Source of the DNA: CALFER01 sp964472395
GTDB lineage: Bacteria > CSSED10-310 > CALFER01
Direction: 5' to 3'
Assembly: GCA_964472395.1 (NCBI GenBank)
Contig: CAYYMM010000023.1
Location: 1-41,377, forward strand
DNA length: 41,377 nt
The translations under genes and the position numbers were made by a program. A model generated the notes under the pieces. It was not told the origin of the DNA and did not search any database. It was given only the letters and a program-made list of their open reading frames with translations. Below, in pieces: positions 6,100 to 13,634 of the stretch (position 1 is the first letter of the stretch; every line of letters starts with the position of its first letter).

Positions 6100-8480
6100 G
6101 TGAGACTCCTTTTCCGGAACGCCGTCTGAATGATGTACTGATTGCGAGCCTTCTCGACGATTGGTATAGTGTCTTTCTCGAGTGCGGACGCGGCCGCCCG
6201 GACATCCTGATCCGACCAGCGGTCCCGCCCGGGATCGGCGATGCCGACAAGAGCTAGCATTGATTCCGCAAGTAACAGTTCGAAGCGGCTTTCGTCAGCG
6301 GATTGCTGCTGGAAGCGGGTCGCGAGATCGTAAGCCGACTGAAAGATTGAAGCCGCACTCTCCATTTCGTTGTTCTGAAACAAGATGAACGCTTTCTCCA
6401 CGATCGCCTCGACCAGCGGAAATTGTGTTTCCGATCGGTTCTCATCGAACACGAGTCTGGATCGCAGGTCGATGCATCGATCGATCATGTCGAGCGCTTG
6501 AGGAATCCGGTTCAGCTTCGAAAAAATCGAGGATTTATTCATGAAAGTCGTTGCCAGTCCGGGAGCCAGATTCCGTCGGCCCTCACTGAAAACCAGTCGT
6601 TCCCGGATGGCCATGCACCGATCGATGAATGTCAGCGCCTGTTCAAACTTATCCTCGGTGAAGAAAAGATTGGACTTGGCGAGATACACGCGTGAGATAT
6701 GGAAAGGGAAGTCGGGCGGTGCGACGGAGGGATCGAAGCTGTTGTAACATTTCAACGCTGCATTGAGGAGGCGGTGTATCTCTGGAAAACGATCCGAAAC
6801 CTCGGTCAGCAGCACGGCGAAATTCATGTAGGTGACGGCCAGACCGTGCGCGTTTTCGGGCGTTGGGTCGGCCTTGAAAATCGACTTCCATTCCTGGATC
6901 GCCTGGAGATAATGGGCTTCGGATTCCGTGCTCCGATTGAGTTTCCAATACACCCGAGCGACGTTCGTGTAGGATTTTGCTCGATTGATCAACACCTCAC
7001 CAGCCGAACCGGTTACAGCTGGCATCCGGCTCAGTTCCGCGGCCTGATGATACAGGGGGAGCGATTCAGTCAGGTGCCCCGCGTCGCTGAGCACATTGGC
7101 TTTGTTCATGTAACTCCGGCTCAGGCTCAAAATCAGATCCGAACGCTCATTCAGACTGAGCATCGCCCGAAGTATCTCAATTTTCTGATCAATCAGATCG
7201 AGGCATCCCGGCAGATCGCCGAGTTCTTCGTGGATAAAAGCAAGATCTCCCAGAATCAACATTTTTTCGTATCTCAGGTCAATCCCGGTGGTCATCATCC
7301 GATCGGTGAAATCGAGCGCATCCCGGAACATCGTCAGGTCGGTCAAAGCCTGATTCGTATGACTGCTATCGATCCGCTCACCCGCATCTATATCGACGGG
7401 AATCTCTCCCGTTTTGATCTGCAGCTGCTTCAGCACATCAGCGGGATCGCGCCACGCAACTCCCGTGGACCGCCACCGGCTGTCGCGTGCCGAGATGCTG
7501 CCGGTGCGGGGTGACACGACGGGGCAAGTGCGGGCGTATGGCTTCGAGAAAACAACTCCGTAGGCATTGATAAGCGCATCCGACAACGCGTTGAAGTCCG
7601 GCCAGCGCTCATCGGGATTGAACTGAAGCGCCTGATCCAGAATCTCGAACAGACGATTCGGGATGGATTCGGCAAATCGGGATCGCGTGGTGCGCAGCGA
7701 ATCCAGAACCGCGGGGGCAACCACACCGAGCGTCCATGTCATTCTGCCGGTGAGGAGTTCGATCACCGTCACCGCCCAGCTCCAGATGTCCGATTTGCCG
7801 CTGAGGCGATCGCTGACCGCCTGCTCGGGTGAACAATATGCCGGGGTCATTCCGGCCGACGAGACCAGATGGTGTTCGGGAATGGGAGACTGCCGGGAGT
7901 GCCGTTCCTGTCGCTGTGTGCGCGAAAGTCCGAAATCGGTGATCTTTGCCACACCATCCCGGGTCATCAGAACGTTGGCGGGCTTGACATCCTGATGAAT
8001 GACGCCGCAGACATGCGCAGCATGCAGGCCCCAGGTCATCTGGATCGCGATGTCGAAGACCTGTTCGAGATCCCGGATACGATGATCGGTGATCCACTGA
8101 CTGAGACTGCCTCCGTCGATCGGATCGGTGAAAATAGCGAGTCGATCGGTAAAGGTCCGGAAAAACCGGCAGACTGCCAGGTGAGGGTGTTCGGGAAGGT
8201 CGATCCATGTCTGCAATTCGTTCAGAAACTGCTTGCGGTCTTTGGTGTGTTTCAATAGATGGGTTCGAAGCGTTTTGACGGCGAACAGACGGTCGTCAAC
8301 GATCCGGCGCATCAGAAAGACCTCGCCCATCCCCCCTTTCCCCAGAATCCCTTCGATCACGAATTCACGTGCAATGGTCTGGCCGACTTCCCAGCGGAGC
8401 GCCGCTTGAAGCGTGTTTTCACGATCGCGTTCCGGTACGGAAGAACGACTTCGAGTATGCGTCGAGTGGTCGGATGCCAT
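6096..8480 (-). CDS. Ser/Thr protein kinase with TPR-rich C-terminus
   Basis: A 794-residue soluble kinase. The Hanks-type domain (about 35-320) has the glycine loop GKGGMGEVF, ATP-anchoring Lys69 (FAVKT), the catalytic loop HQDVKPANV with Asp154, and DFG Asp172. The catalytic loop is HQD rather than HRD, so activation-loop phosphorylation may not be needed for activity. From about residue 385 to the end the chain consists of helical repeats of TPR type (for example YMNKANVLSDAGHLTESLPLY and EAHYLQAIQEW), a protein-interaction platform. No transmembrane helix or ATPase is present, unlike the two giant kinases at the right end of the window. It follows the flavodoxin-like gene by 23 bp and overlaps the SagB-like gene by 4 bp. 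There is no strong ribosome site at its own start. Confidence 0.92.
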   Translation of the reverse strand: MASDHSTHTRSRSSVPERDRENTLQAALRWEVGQTIAREFVIEGILGKGGMGEVFLMRRIVDDRLFAVKTLRTHLLKHTKDRKQFLNELQTWIDLPEHPHLAVCRFFRTFTDRLAIFTDPIDGGSLSQWITDHRIRDLEQVFDIAIQMTWGLHAAHVCGVIHQDVKPANVLMTRDGVAKITDFGLSRTQRQERHSRQSPIPEHHLVSSAGMTPAYCSPEQAVSDRLSGKSDIWSWAVTVIELLTGRMTWTLGVVAPAVLDSLRTTRSRFAESIPNRLFEILDQALQFNPDERWPDFNALSDALINAYGVVFSKPYARTCPVVSPRTGSISARDSRWRSTGVAWRDPADVLKQLQIKTGEIPVDIDAGERIDSSHTNQALTDLTMFRDALDFTDRMMTTGIDLRYEKMLILGDLAFIHEELGDLPGCLDLIDQKIEILRAMLSLNERSDLILSLSRSYMNKANVLSDAGHLTESLPLYHQAAELSRMPAVTGSAGEVLINRAKSYTNVARVYWKLNRSTESEAHYLQAIQEWKSIFKADPTPENAHGLAVTYMNFAVLLTEVSDRFPEIHRLLNAALKCYNSFDPSVAPPDFPFHISRVYLAKSNLFFTEDKFEQALTFIDRCMAIRERLVFSEGRRNLAPGLATTFMNKSSIFSKLNRIPQALDMIDRCIDLRSRLVFDENRSETQFPLVEAIVEKAFILFQNNEMESAASIFQSAYDLATRFQQQSADESRFELLLAESMLALVGIADPGRDRWSDQDVRAAASALEKDTIPIVEKARNQYIIQTAFRKRSLT

Positions 8481-8503
8481 GGTAGATCGCCGGAAGTTGC
8501 CGA

Positions 8504-9079
8504 TCAGCCGCTGCAGAGTTTCTTCGCGAGATCCCTGGCGGATTGCAGAATTTCAGGCATGTCGGTCACGTGACCGGCCCGGCCGACCCCGCATGCTCGG
8601 AGCAGATGATTGGGTTTGAAGCCGTGCCACTGATAGAAGAAATCATACTGTGGAAAAACGTCATTGAATGAGTTTTCGTCCGGATATCCCTGGGTCAGGA
8701 ACATGACCATCTGCTTGCCATCCGGCAGACGATGGGGACGGGGGTTCGTCATGTAGTCCGGAACGAGCAGCGAATAGGAGCGGTCGATGAATGCCTTGAG
8801 TTGACTGCTGACATTGCCGTAATAGATCGGAGATGCCAGCAACAGAACATCGGTCGATGCGAGCGATTCGAGCACCTGCGTCAGATCGTCCCGGATGACG
8901 CAATGGTCGATCGTTGTTTTACAGGCCATGCAGCCCTGGCAGCCTCGGACCGTCATGTCATTGAGCGTATACAGGGTGATGTCGGCTCCGAGGCCGGCGG
9001 CTGTATCGAGAAAGGCTCGGGCCATCAGGGTGCTGTTGCCGTTTTGGCGCGGGCTTCCGAGAACACATGTGATTTTCAT
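8504..9079 (-). CDS. Flavodoxin-like NAD(P)H-dependent oxidoreductase
   Basis: A 191-residue protein of the NADPH-dependent FMN reductase/flavodoxin-like fold. The phosphate-binding loop GSPRQNGNST (about 8-17) binds FMN, and SPIYYGNVSSQLKAFIDRS (about 84-102) is the second FMN loop and dimer helix. CQGCMACK (about 47-54) resembles the cysteine cluster of iron-sulfur flavoproteins, although their canonical spacing is longer, so a metal site is only possible. The physiological electron acceptor is unknown. The GAGGAGG ribosome site is well placed before the ATG. It is the first gene of the flavoprotein-kinase-SagB run. Because both end genes are flavoproteins, a redox-linked pathway with the kinase is a reasonable inference. 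Confidence 0.88.
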   Translation of the reverse strand: MKITCVLGSPRQNGNSTLMARAFLDTAAGLGADITLYTLNDMTVRGCQGCMACKTTIDHCVIRDDLTQVLESLASTDVLLLASPIYYGNVSSQLKAFIDRSYSLLVPDYMTNPRPHRLPDGKQMVMFLTQGYPDENSFNDVFPQYDFFYQWHGFKPNHLLRACGVGRAGHVTDMPEILQSARDLAKKLCSG

Positions 9080-9130
9080 GGGGACACCTCCTCGGGCGAA
9101 ATGGGTGACGCAAGCAGCGATCCATCTGCA

Positions 9131-9160
9131 AGTCTAGCGTATCGCCACCACGCCTGTCAC
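9131..9160 (-). promoter_or_regulatory. Candidate promoter for the flavoprotein-kinase-SagB operon
   Basis: On the minus strand, GTGACA (9160-9155) and TAGACT (9136-9131) are separated by 18 bp and lie about 50 bp upstream of the flavodoxin-like start. Each hexamer matches the sigma70 consensus at four or five positions. Confidence 0.35.
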
Positions 9161-9228
9161 TTCGATCATGAAGACACCCCCACCCCTCCCCGTCGGTATG
9201 AGGAAAAAAAACCTCTGGACAGACACGC

Positions 9229-9417
9229 TCAGTTTTGTGCAGAATCCCGCCCCGGAGGCAGGACATCCCAGCTGTCGGCAGCGATCGAATTCGTCACGCG
9301 ACGCTGCTCGAGCAACTCCTGGCACATGAAGAACACCCGCGGCACGAGCGCACTTTTAACGATCGTTCCGCGTGCCTCCATTCCCGCACTGACGGGGGAT
9401 TCAAACTCATCCGGCAT
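9229..9417 (-). CDS. Small hypothetical protein (62 aa)
   Basis: An unrecognised 62-residue ORF starting MPDEFESPVSAGMEARG and ending in PPGRDSAQN. In support, an AGGAGG ribosome site lies 9 bp upstream of the ATG, codon choice resembles the neighbouring genes (many G/C third positions), and it fills an otherwise empty 480-bp space between the antiporter and the flavodoxin-like gene. There is no signal peptide, and only a short hydrophobic stretch (LVPRVFFM). A T8 tract follows about 15 bp after the stop. It could be a real small gene transcribed with the antiporter; longer upstream reading in the same frame lacks a ribosome site. Confidence 0.45.
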   Translation of the reverse strand: MPDEFESPVSAGMEARGTIVKSALVPRVFFMCQELLEQRRVTNSIAADSWDVLPPGRDSAQN

Positions 9418-9559
9418 CGAAACGAACCTCCTGATCGGATCATTCTGACTCAGACTGATCCCGGCACCCATCGACACAACAATTGTAGCTCGGACGCTAC
9501 CATAGAAATTCGGGTGCTGCATCTGTTTTCGAGATTATTTTTCGCCTGGCCGCGACCCC

Positions 9560-11398
9560 TCAGATGCTGTTTTCGATGACACGATTCGATTCGGACACCA
9601 GACCAGGCGTGTTGTCGAACTCCCTCAGAACCGCCGTGCGGGCAATGCAGGTCAGAGCCTGATAGGCGTCCAGACGGTCAAACGATACCGCAAAGTCGGG
9701 ACGGTCCGATTTCCATCCAATCAACAATCGAATCGCGTCGGGTTGTCGGATCAGCATGTGTCGGATACGGTCGATCGTGTCGGCTGAATCGAGCGGGATG
9801 GTCCGGACCGCGGCTGCTCCCTGATTCAGATCGCGATCCCACTCGTCCAGAGCGAAACGGCCGCGTCCGAGCAATATGAAGCGGCGCGACGTTTCCTCGA
9901 ATTGGGCCGGAGGTCGATGCAGGACGACCACCGGATGCTCGATGCCGAATTCATGGTGAACCAGATCCGCGACCAGCATGTTCAATTCGTCATTGGTCGT
10001 GGCCGCAATCACGATCGAATCCCGTTCGATGCCTGCCTGATCGTAGGCCTGCACATCCCGTGCATCCCCGCAGATCACATAAATGCCCTTGGCGGCCGCC
10101 GAGGTCAACCGCCAGTCCACACTGTCGATCAGGATGCGCATTCCCTGCGTGTGCTGCATGGTGTCGAGCAACGATTCGCTGAAGGGTCCTGCGCCGATGC
10201 AGATGATCCTTTTTCGGGTCGGATCGCGGGTGTATCCAAATATAACAGGAAGCACAATGCTCATAATCGTCGCAAACACACAACTGAAGACAATCGTTGT
10301 GTAGACTAGACTTTCCAACGTTTCGGCTCCCGGAATCCCCGCTGCAGCCAGCTGCCGGGCGGCCAACGAGCCGAGACCGGCTGCGACAATGCCTCGCGGC
10401 GCCGTCAACGCGAGCACCAACCGGTGATCCCAACGAAACTTTCGAGACCGGATGCTGGCAAACACGGAAAGCGGACGGACGATCAATGTGATTCCCGCCG
10501 CAACGGACAGGCCGGTCCATCCGAGGTTCAATGCGGCCGTCAGATCGAGTTGCCCCGCCAGAAGAATGAACAACGACGATACCGCCAGCGTTGAAATCTG
10601 GATTTTAAACGATTTCAGTTCCCGGATGTCCGAACGCCGGGTGCCCGCGAGCGTCATGCCCATCACGAGAGCTCCCAGAATCCCGGATTGTGGTGCCTGA
10701 TGCTCGCACACCAGCACCATCCCGACCAGCACCGCCAGAACGGACACATTTTTCAGTTCGGATGCGATCGCATGGCTCCGGAGCAGCAACCGGGAAAACG
10801 ATCCCGAGGCGAATCCGACGATCATGCCGGTTGCAGTCAGGGTCAGAACAGATTGCGTGATGACCGCAGCAGGTAATCCAACTCGTTCGATCGACTGCAG
10901 GGCAAAGTAAGCCAGAACCGCGCCGATCGGATCCACGATCAAACCCTCCGACAGCAGGATCGTCTTGACGTGACGGGGGGCCACGAGATGCCTCAGGAGG
11001 GGCAGGATGACCGTCGGACCGGTCACGGTCAGAATCGCACCGAAAAGAATCGACGTCTGCCACGGCATATCGGCAAGCAGATGTGCGAAAGCCGCCGCAC
11101 CTGCCCAGGATATCAAAACTCCGATTGTCAGAAGGTTCCGGACTGCCACCCCGACGATCCGTAATCGATGCAGATCCAGCGTCAGACCCCCTTCAAACAG
11201 AATGATCGCGATTCCCAGTTCGATGGCGACATCGAGCCCTTTTCCGAGAGCGGCCGGGTTGAACCAGGCAAGTCCGTGTGGGCCGAGAAGCATTCCGAAA
11301 CCGAGCAGGGGAAGGATGGCCGGTATCTTGATCCGGTCTGACAGAATCTGGGCGAGAATGCCCAGACAGATGGATGAAACGATCGCTGTCAGCAACAT
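9560..11398 (-). CDS. CPA-family Na+/H+ antiporter with TrkA-N domain
   Basis: A 612-residue cation/proton antiporter. Residues 1-385 contain about twelve hydrophobic segments in the Na_H_Exchanger fold, beginning LLTAIVSSICLGILAQILSD. The ion-site helix reads LSEGLIVDPIGAVLA, with the conserved Asp of CPA1-type exchangers. Residues about 398-510 form a cytoplasmic Rossmann domain (IICIGAGPFSESLL, YVICGDARD, VIAATTNDELNML) like TrkA-N/RCK domains, which sense NAD(H) or nucleotides and gate transport. The nucleotide loop is slightly degenerate (GAGPFS). It likely controls cytoplasmic pH and Na+ or K+. It lies 61 bp downstream of the beta-barrel gene on the same strand, possibly co-transcribed. 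No clear ribosome site precedes the ATG. Confidence 0.9.
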   Translation of the reverse strand: MLLTAIVSSICLGILAQILSDRIKIPAILPLLGFGMLLGPHGLAWFNPAALGKGLDVAIELGIAIILFEGGLTLDLHRLRIVGVAVRNLLTIGVLISWAGAAAFAHLLADMPWQTSILFGAILTVTGPTVILPLLRHLVAPRHVKTILLSEGLIVDPIGAVLAYFALQSIERVGLPAAVITQSVLTLTATGMIVGFASGSFSRLLLRSHAIASELKNVSVLAVLVGMVLVCEHQAPQSGILGALVMGMTLAGTRRSDIRELKSFKIQISTLAVSSLFILLAGQLDLTAALNLGWTGLSVAAGITLIVRPLSVFASIRSRKFRWDHRLVLALTAPRGIVAAGLGSLAARQLAAAGIPGAETLESLVYTTIVFSCVFATIMSIVLPVIFGYTRDPTRKRIICIGAGPFSESLLDTMQHTQGMRILIDSVDWRLTSAAAKGIYVICGDARDVQAYDQAGIERDSIVIAATTNDELNMLVADLVHHEFGIEHPVVVLHRPPAQFEETSRRFILLGRGRFALDEWDRDLNQGAAAVRTIPLDSADTIDRIRHMLIRQPDAIRLLIGWKSDRPDFAVSFDRLDAYQALTCIARTAVLREFDNTPGLVSESNRVIENSI

Positions 11399-11459
11399 CG
11401 GATCCAGACTACATGATTATCAGCCATCACGCAAAACCGAACCAGCGTGCCGGGATGCC

Positions 11460-12629
11460 CTACATCCACACGGTGATCGCAAGATAACCCCCGCCGAACC
11501 GCGTCTCGGATGCATTGTAGGACAGCCCGCCTTCCAGACTACCCCGCTCCCCGAACCGATGACGGTAATGTCCATAAACCTTGACACGCGATCGGCCGGA
11601 GACGTCGGAATAAAAACGAGACTCACCGGTGTCGATATCCTGAACCGATCCGATCACCCCCAGACTCATTTTCCCCGACTCCCACACGGGAGTCGAACCC
11701 TGAAGATTCATCATCCATTCATCCCGGACGAAGTTAAACAGCAGGCATCCGAGTGGATCCCCCTCATCCTGCACAGGATCATCCGATTCACCTTCGATAT
11801 CGATCCGTGAAACGCGGTACACCCATTCCACCGACCCGACACTCCGGGCGTACTCGAGGGTCAGTTTGAGATGATCGAATGACTCGAGGTCAGGCTGTGT
11901 CGATCCGGACTCAACGGAATGCTCGAGGCCGATGGCTTCGATCTGGATGGCAGTGCGATTTTTACCCGAAGTCCACGAGTAGAACCCGTCGATCGTCCAA
12001 CTCTGTTGCTTTTCGGTCGTGTCGGTTCGTTCCAGAACCCATTCGGGACGGTACTCGATGCTCAGAAAGGCAGCGTGGGGGGAATCCGTGAACAGACCTT
12101 CCAATTGCCACACGAATGGGCGTTTGCGGTACTGTTCGTCATCCGGACCTTTCGAATTGTAGTAGACGCGTGGCCAAAGGCCACGAAGGGTCAGTTTGCC
12201 GACCGGTCCGCCGTCAATCCCCGTCAGAATCCCGATCGAGTTGTTCTCCTTCCGGCTCTCGACCATCCCCGTGATCCCGATCCTCCAGGGACCGAAACCG
12301 GTTGTAAGATCCGCGAGATGGCTGAGATCATCCCGAAGATACGATTCGCGGCGGTGATGACGGTAGGCGAATGTAAGGCAATCCAGAAAATCCGTCCGGA
12401 GTTTCACGTCCAGATCGAATGCGAACCGGTCGCTGCTCACGCTTCCCGCAGATCCTCGAAATCCGTTTTCCCGGACGTTCCAGGCGATGCGTTCTTCGAT
12501 TGAAATGCCGTAGTGTTCTTCATGGATGAACGTCATTCCATCGCCGATGAGCCGGGATATCTCATGGGCATGGGCGGTTCCGATAAGAAAAAACAGAACG
12601 ACAACACCCGATGCAAAACGTATATGCAT
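11460..12629 (-). CDS. Putative outer-membrane beta-barrel protein
   Basis: A 389-residue protein with a Sec signal peptide (MHIRFASGVVVLFFLIGTAHA, cleavage near residue 21). The rest alternates polar and hydrophobic/aromatic residues in short strands (for example FVWQLEGLF, SLEGGLSYNASETRFGGGY), typical of outer-membrane barrels. It ends in GGYLAITVWM, with the hydrophobic/aromatic residues expected of a BAM-recognised last strand. No specific family is recognised; a porin-like or transport role is possible. The gene points away from the thioesterase gene across a 131-bp intergenic space and precedes the antiporter. The start is weakly supported because no Shine-Dalgarno is visible. Confidence 0.65.
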   Translation of the reverse strand: MHIRFASGVVVLFFLIGTAHAHEISRLIGDGMTFIHEEHYGISIEERIAWNVRENGFRGSAGSVSSDRFAFDLDVKLRTDFLDCLTFAYRHHRRESYLRDDLSHLADLTTGFGPWRIGITGMVESRKENNSIGILTGIDGGPVGKLTLRGLWPRVYYNSKGPDDEQYRKRPFVWQLEGLFTDSPHAAFLSIEYRPEWVLERTDTTEKQQSWTIDGFYSWTSGKNRTAIQIEAIGLEHSVESGSTQPDLESFDHLKLTLEYARSVGSVEWVYRVSRIDIEGESDDPVQDEGDPLGCLLFNFVRDEWMMNLQGSTPVWESGKMSLGVIGSVQDIDTGESRFYSDVSGRSRVKVYGHYRHRFGERGSLEGGLSYNASETRFGGGYLAITVWM

Positions 12630-12760
12630 ACATTCAATCTACGTGGAATGGGGAGAGTTGTCCATGCGGGAAATCGGGGTTCGTCCGGCTTGCAGGTCCG
12701 AATCGTTTGGACTACCATCCACCGGGCGGATTCGGGTTCCGAGGATACGAAGGAGGTGCG

Positions 12761-13534
12761 ATGACCCAGGACGTTTTCAAAACCGAGTTCACGGTGCGTT
12801 CGTATGAGATGGATCATACCGGGCACGCGCCGTTGACGACACTCTGCCGCTACCTGCAGGAAGCCGCGGATTGCCATGCCCGGGCTCTGGGTGTTTCAGT
12901 CGAAGCGCTTCTGGAGGAGGGGATGACCTGGGTGCTATCACGATTGAATATCTCCATCGATCGGTTCCCCATGTGGCGTGAGACGTTCCGGATCGATACT
13001 TGGCCTTCGGGCCGCACCGATCATGTCGCGTTCCGTGATTTCATGATTTCGGACTCCACCGGCTGCACGATCGGTCGAGCAACCAGTTGCTGGATGGTGC
13101 TCGACCTGAAAAAACGCCGATCGATTCCTCTCCCGTCATCCGTCCAGTGTCTGCCCGTTCCGGATCGGCCACGGGCGGTCGATGACCCGTTCGATCGATT
13201 GCCGTCTCCGGATCCAGGCGATCGACAGGTGAGTCGCACGGCTGGCTGGAAGGAAATCGATGTGAACCGGCATGTCAATAATGTCACATACGTGGAATGG
13301 GTGCTTGATGCTGTTCCGGATCCACTCTGGCGCTCGCACCGGCCGCATGGAATTGAGATCGCGTTTAAAAACGAAATACGGCAGGGGGACACAGTCGTGT
13401 CGCATATCCAGACCTGTGAGGTATCAGGGGAAAGATCGGTGTTTTTACACAGCCTGATCCGACAGGACCTCGAGGTTGCCGTTGCGCGGAGCATCTGGAT
13501 GCCGATTCGCAGGACGATCGCGCCATCGGCATGA
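12761..13534 (+). CDS. Acyl-ACP thioesterase (FatA-like, double hot-dog)
   Basis: A 257-residue acyl-[acyl-carrier-protein] thioesterase that releases free fatty acids from ACP. It has the two-hot-dog layout of the FatA family. The N-terminal half starts FKTEFTVRSYEMDHTG and contains LCRYLQEAADCHA. The C-terminal half has the catalytic signature DVNRHVNNVTYVEW with Asp167, Asn169 and His171. Length suits bacterial members, which lack the plant plastid extension. The ATG at 12761 is chosen because AAGGAGG (about 12750-12756) sits just upstream; an in-frame start 150 bp earlier has no ribosome site and adds no recognisable domain. It could supply free fatty acids for membrane adaptation or a special lipid, but the neighbours do not say which. 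Confidence 0.88.
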   Translation: MTQDVFKTEFTVRSYEMDHTGHAPLTTLCRYLQEAADCHARALGVSVEALLEEGMTWVLSRLNISIDRFPMWRETFRIDTWPSGRTDHVAFRDFMISDSTGCTIGRATSCWMVLDLKKRRSIPLPSSVQCLPVPDRPRAVDDPFDRLPSPDPGDRQVSRTAGWKEIDVNRHVNNVTYVEWVLDAVPDPLWRSHRPHGIEIAFKNEIRQGDTVVSHIQTCEVSGERSVFLHSLIRQDLEVAVARSIWMPIRRTIAPSA

Positions 13535-13575
13535 GTGCTGAATCGGAATGCTTTTTGCAGTTTGTCGATTGATCG

Positions 13576-13596
13576 CGATGCCGGCCCCCGGCGTCG
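13576..13596 (+). other. GC-rich hairpin between thioesterase and first M28 gene
   Basis: CGATGCCGG (13576-13584) pairs with CCGGCGTCG (13588-13596), one G-T pair, around a 3-nt CCC loop. It lies 41 bp after the thioesterase stop and 38 bp before the next start. No U-tract follows, so it may be a weak terminator, an RNA stabiliser or a processing site. Confidence 0.45.
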
Positions 13597-13634
13597 ATCG
13601 ATATGGATCGGCAATCTGACTGGAAGGAGATCGT

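Noticed and set aside
6699..7514. Plus-strand reading frame (271 codons) opposite the kinase-TPR gene
   Set aside because: Antisense to conserved TPR and kinase coding sequence; codon pattern is that of the opposite strand.
9200..9215. GAGG-A8-CCTC as an intrinsic terminator for the minus-strand small ORF
   Set aside because: There is a T8 tract on the minus strand, but no convincing stable stem directly precedes it.
12611..12760. N-terminal extension of the acyl-ACP thioesterase by 50 codons
   Set aside because: The conserved domain and an excellent ribosome site both point to ATG 12761.
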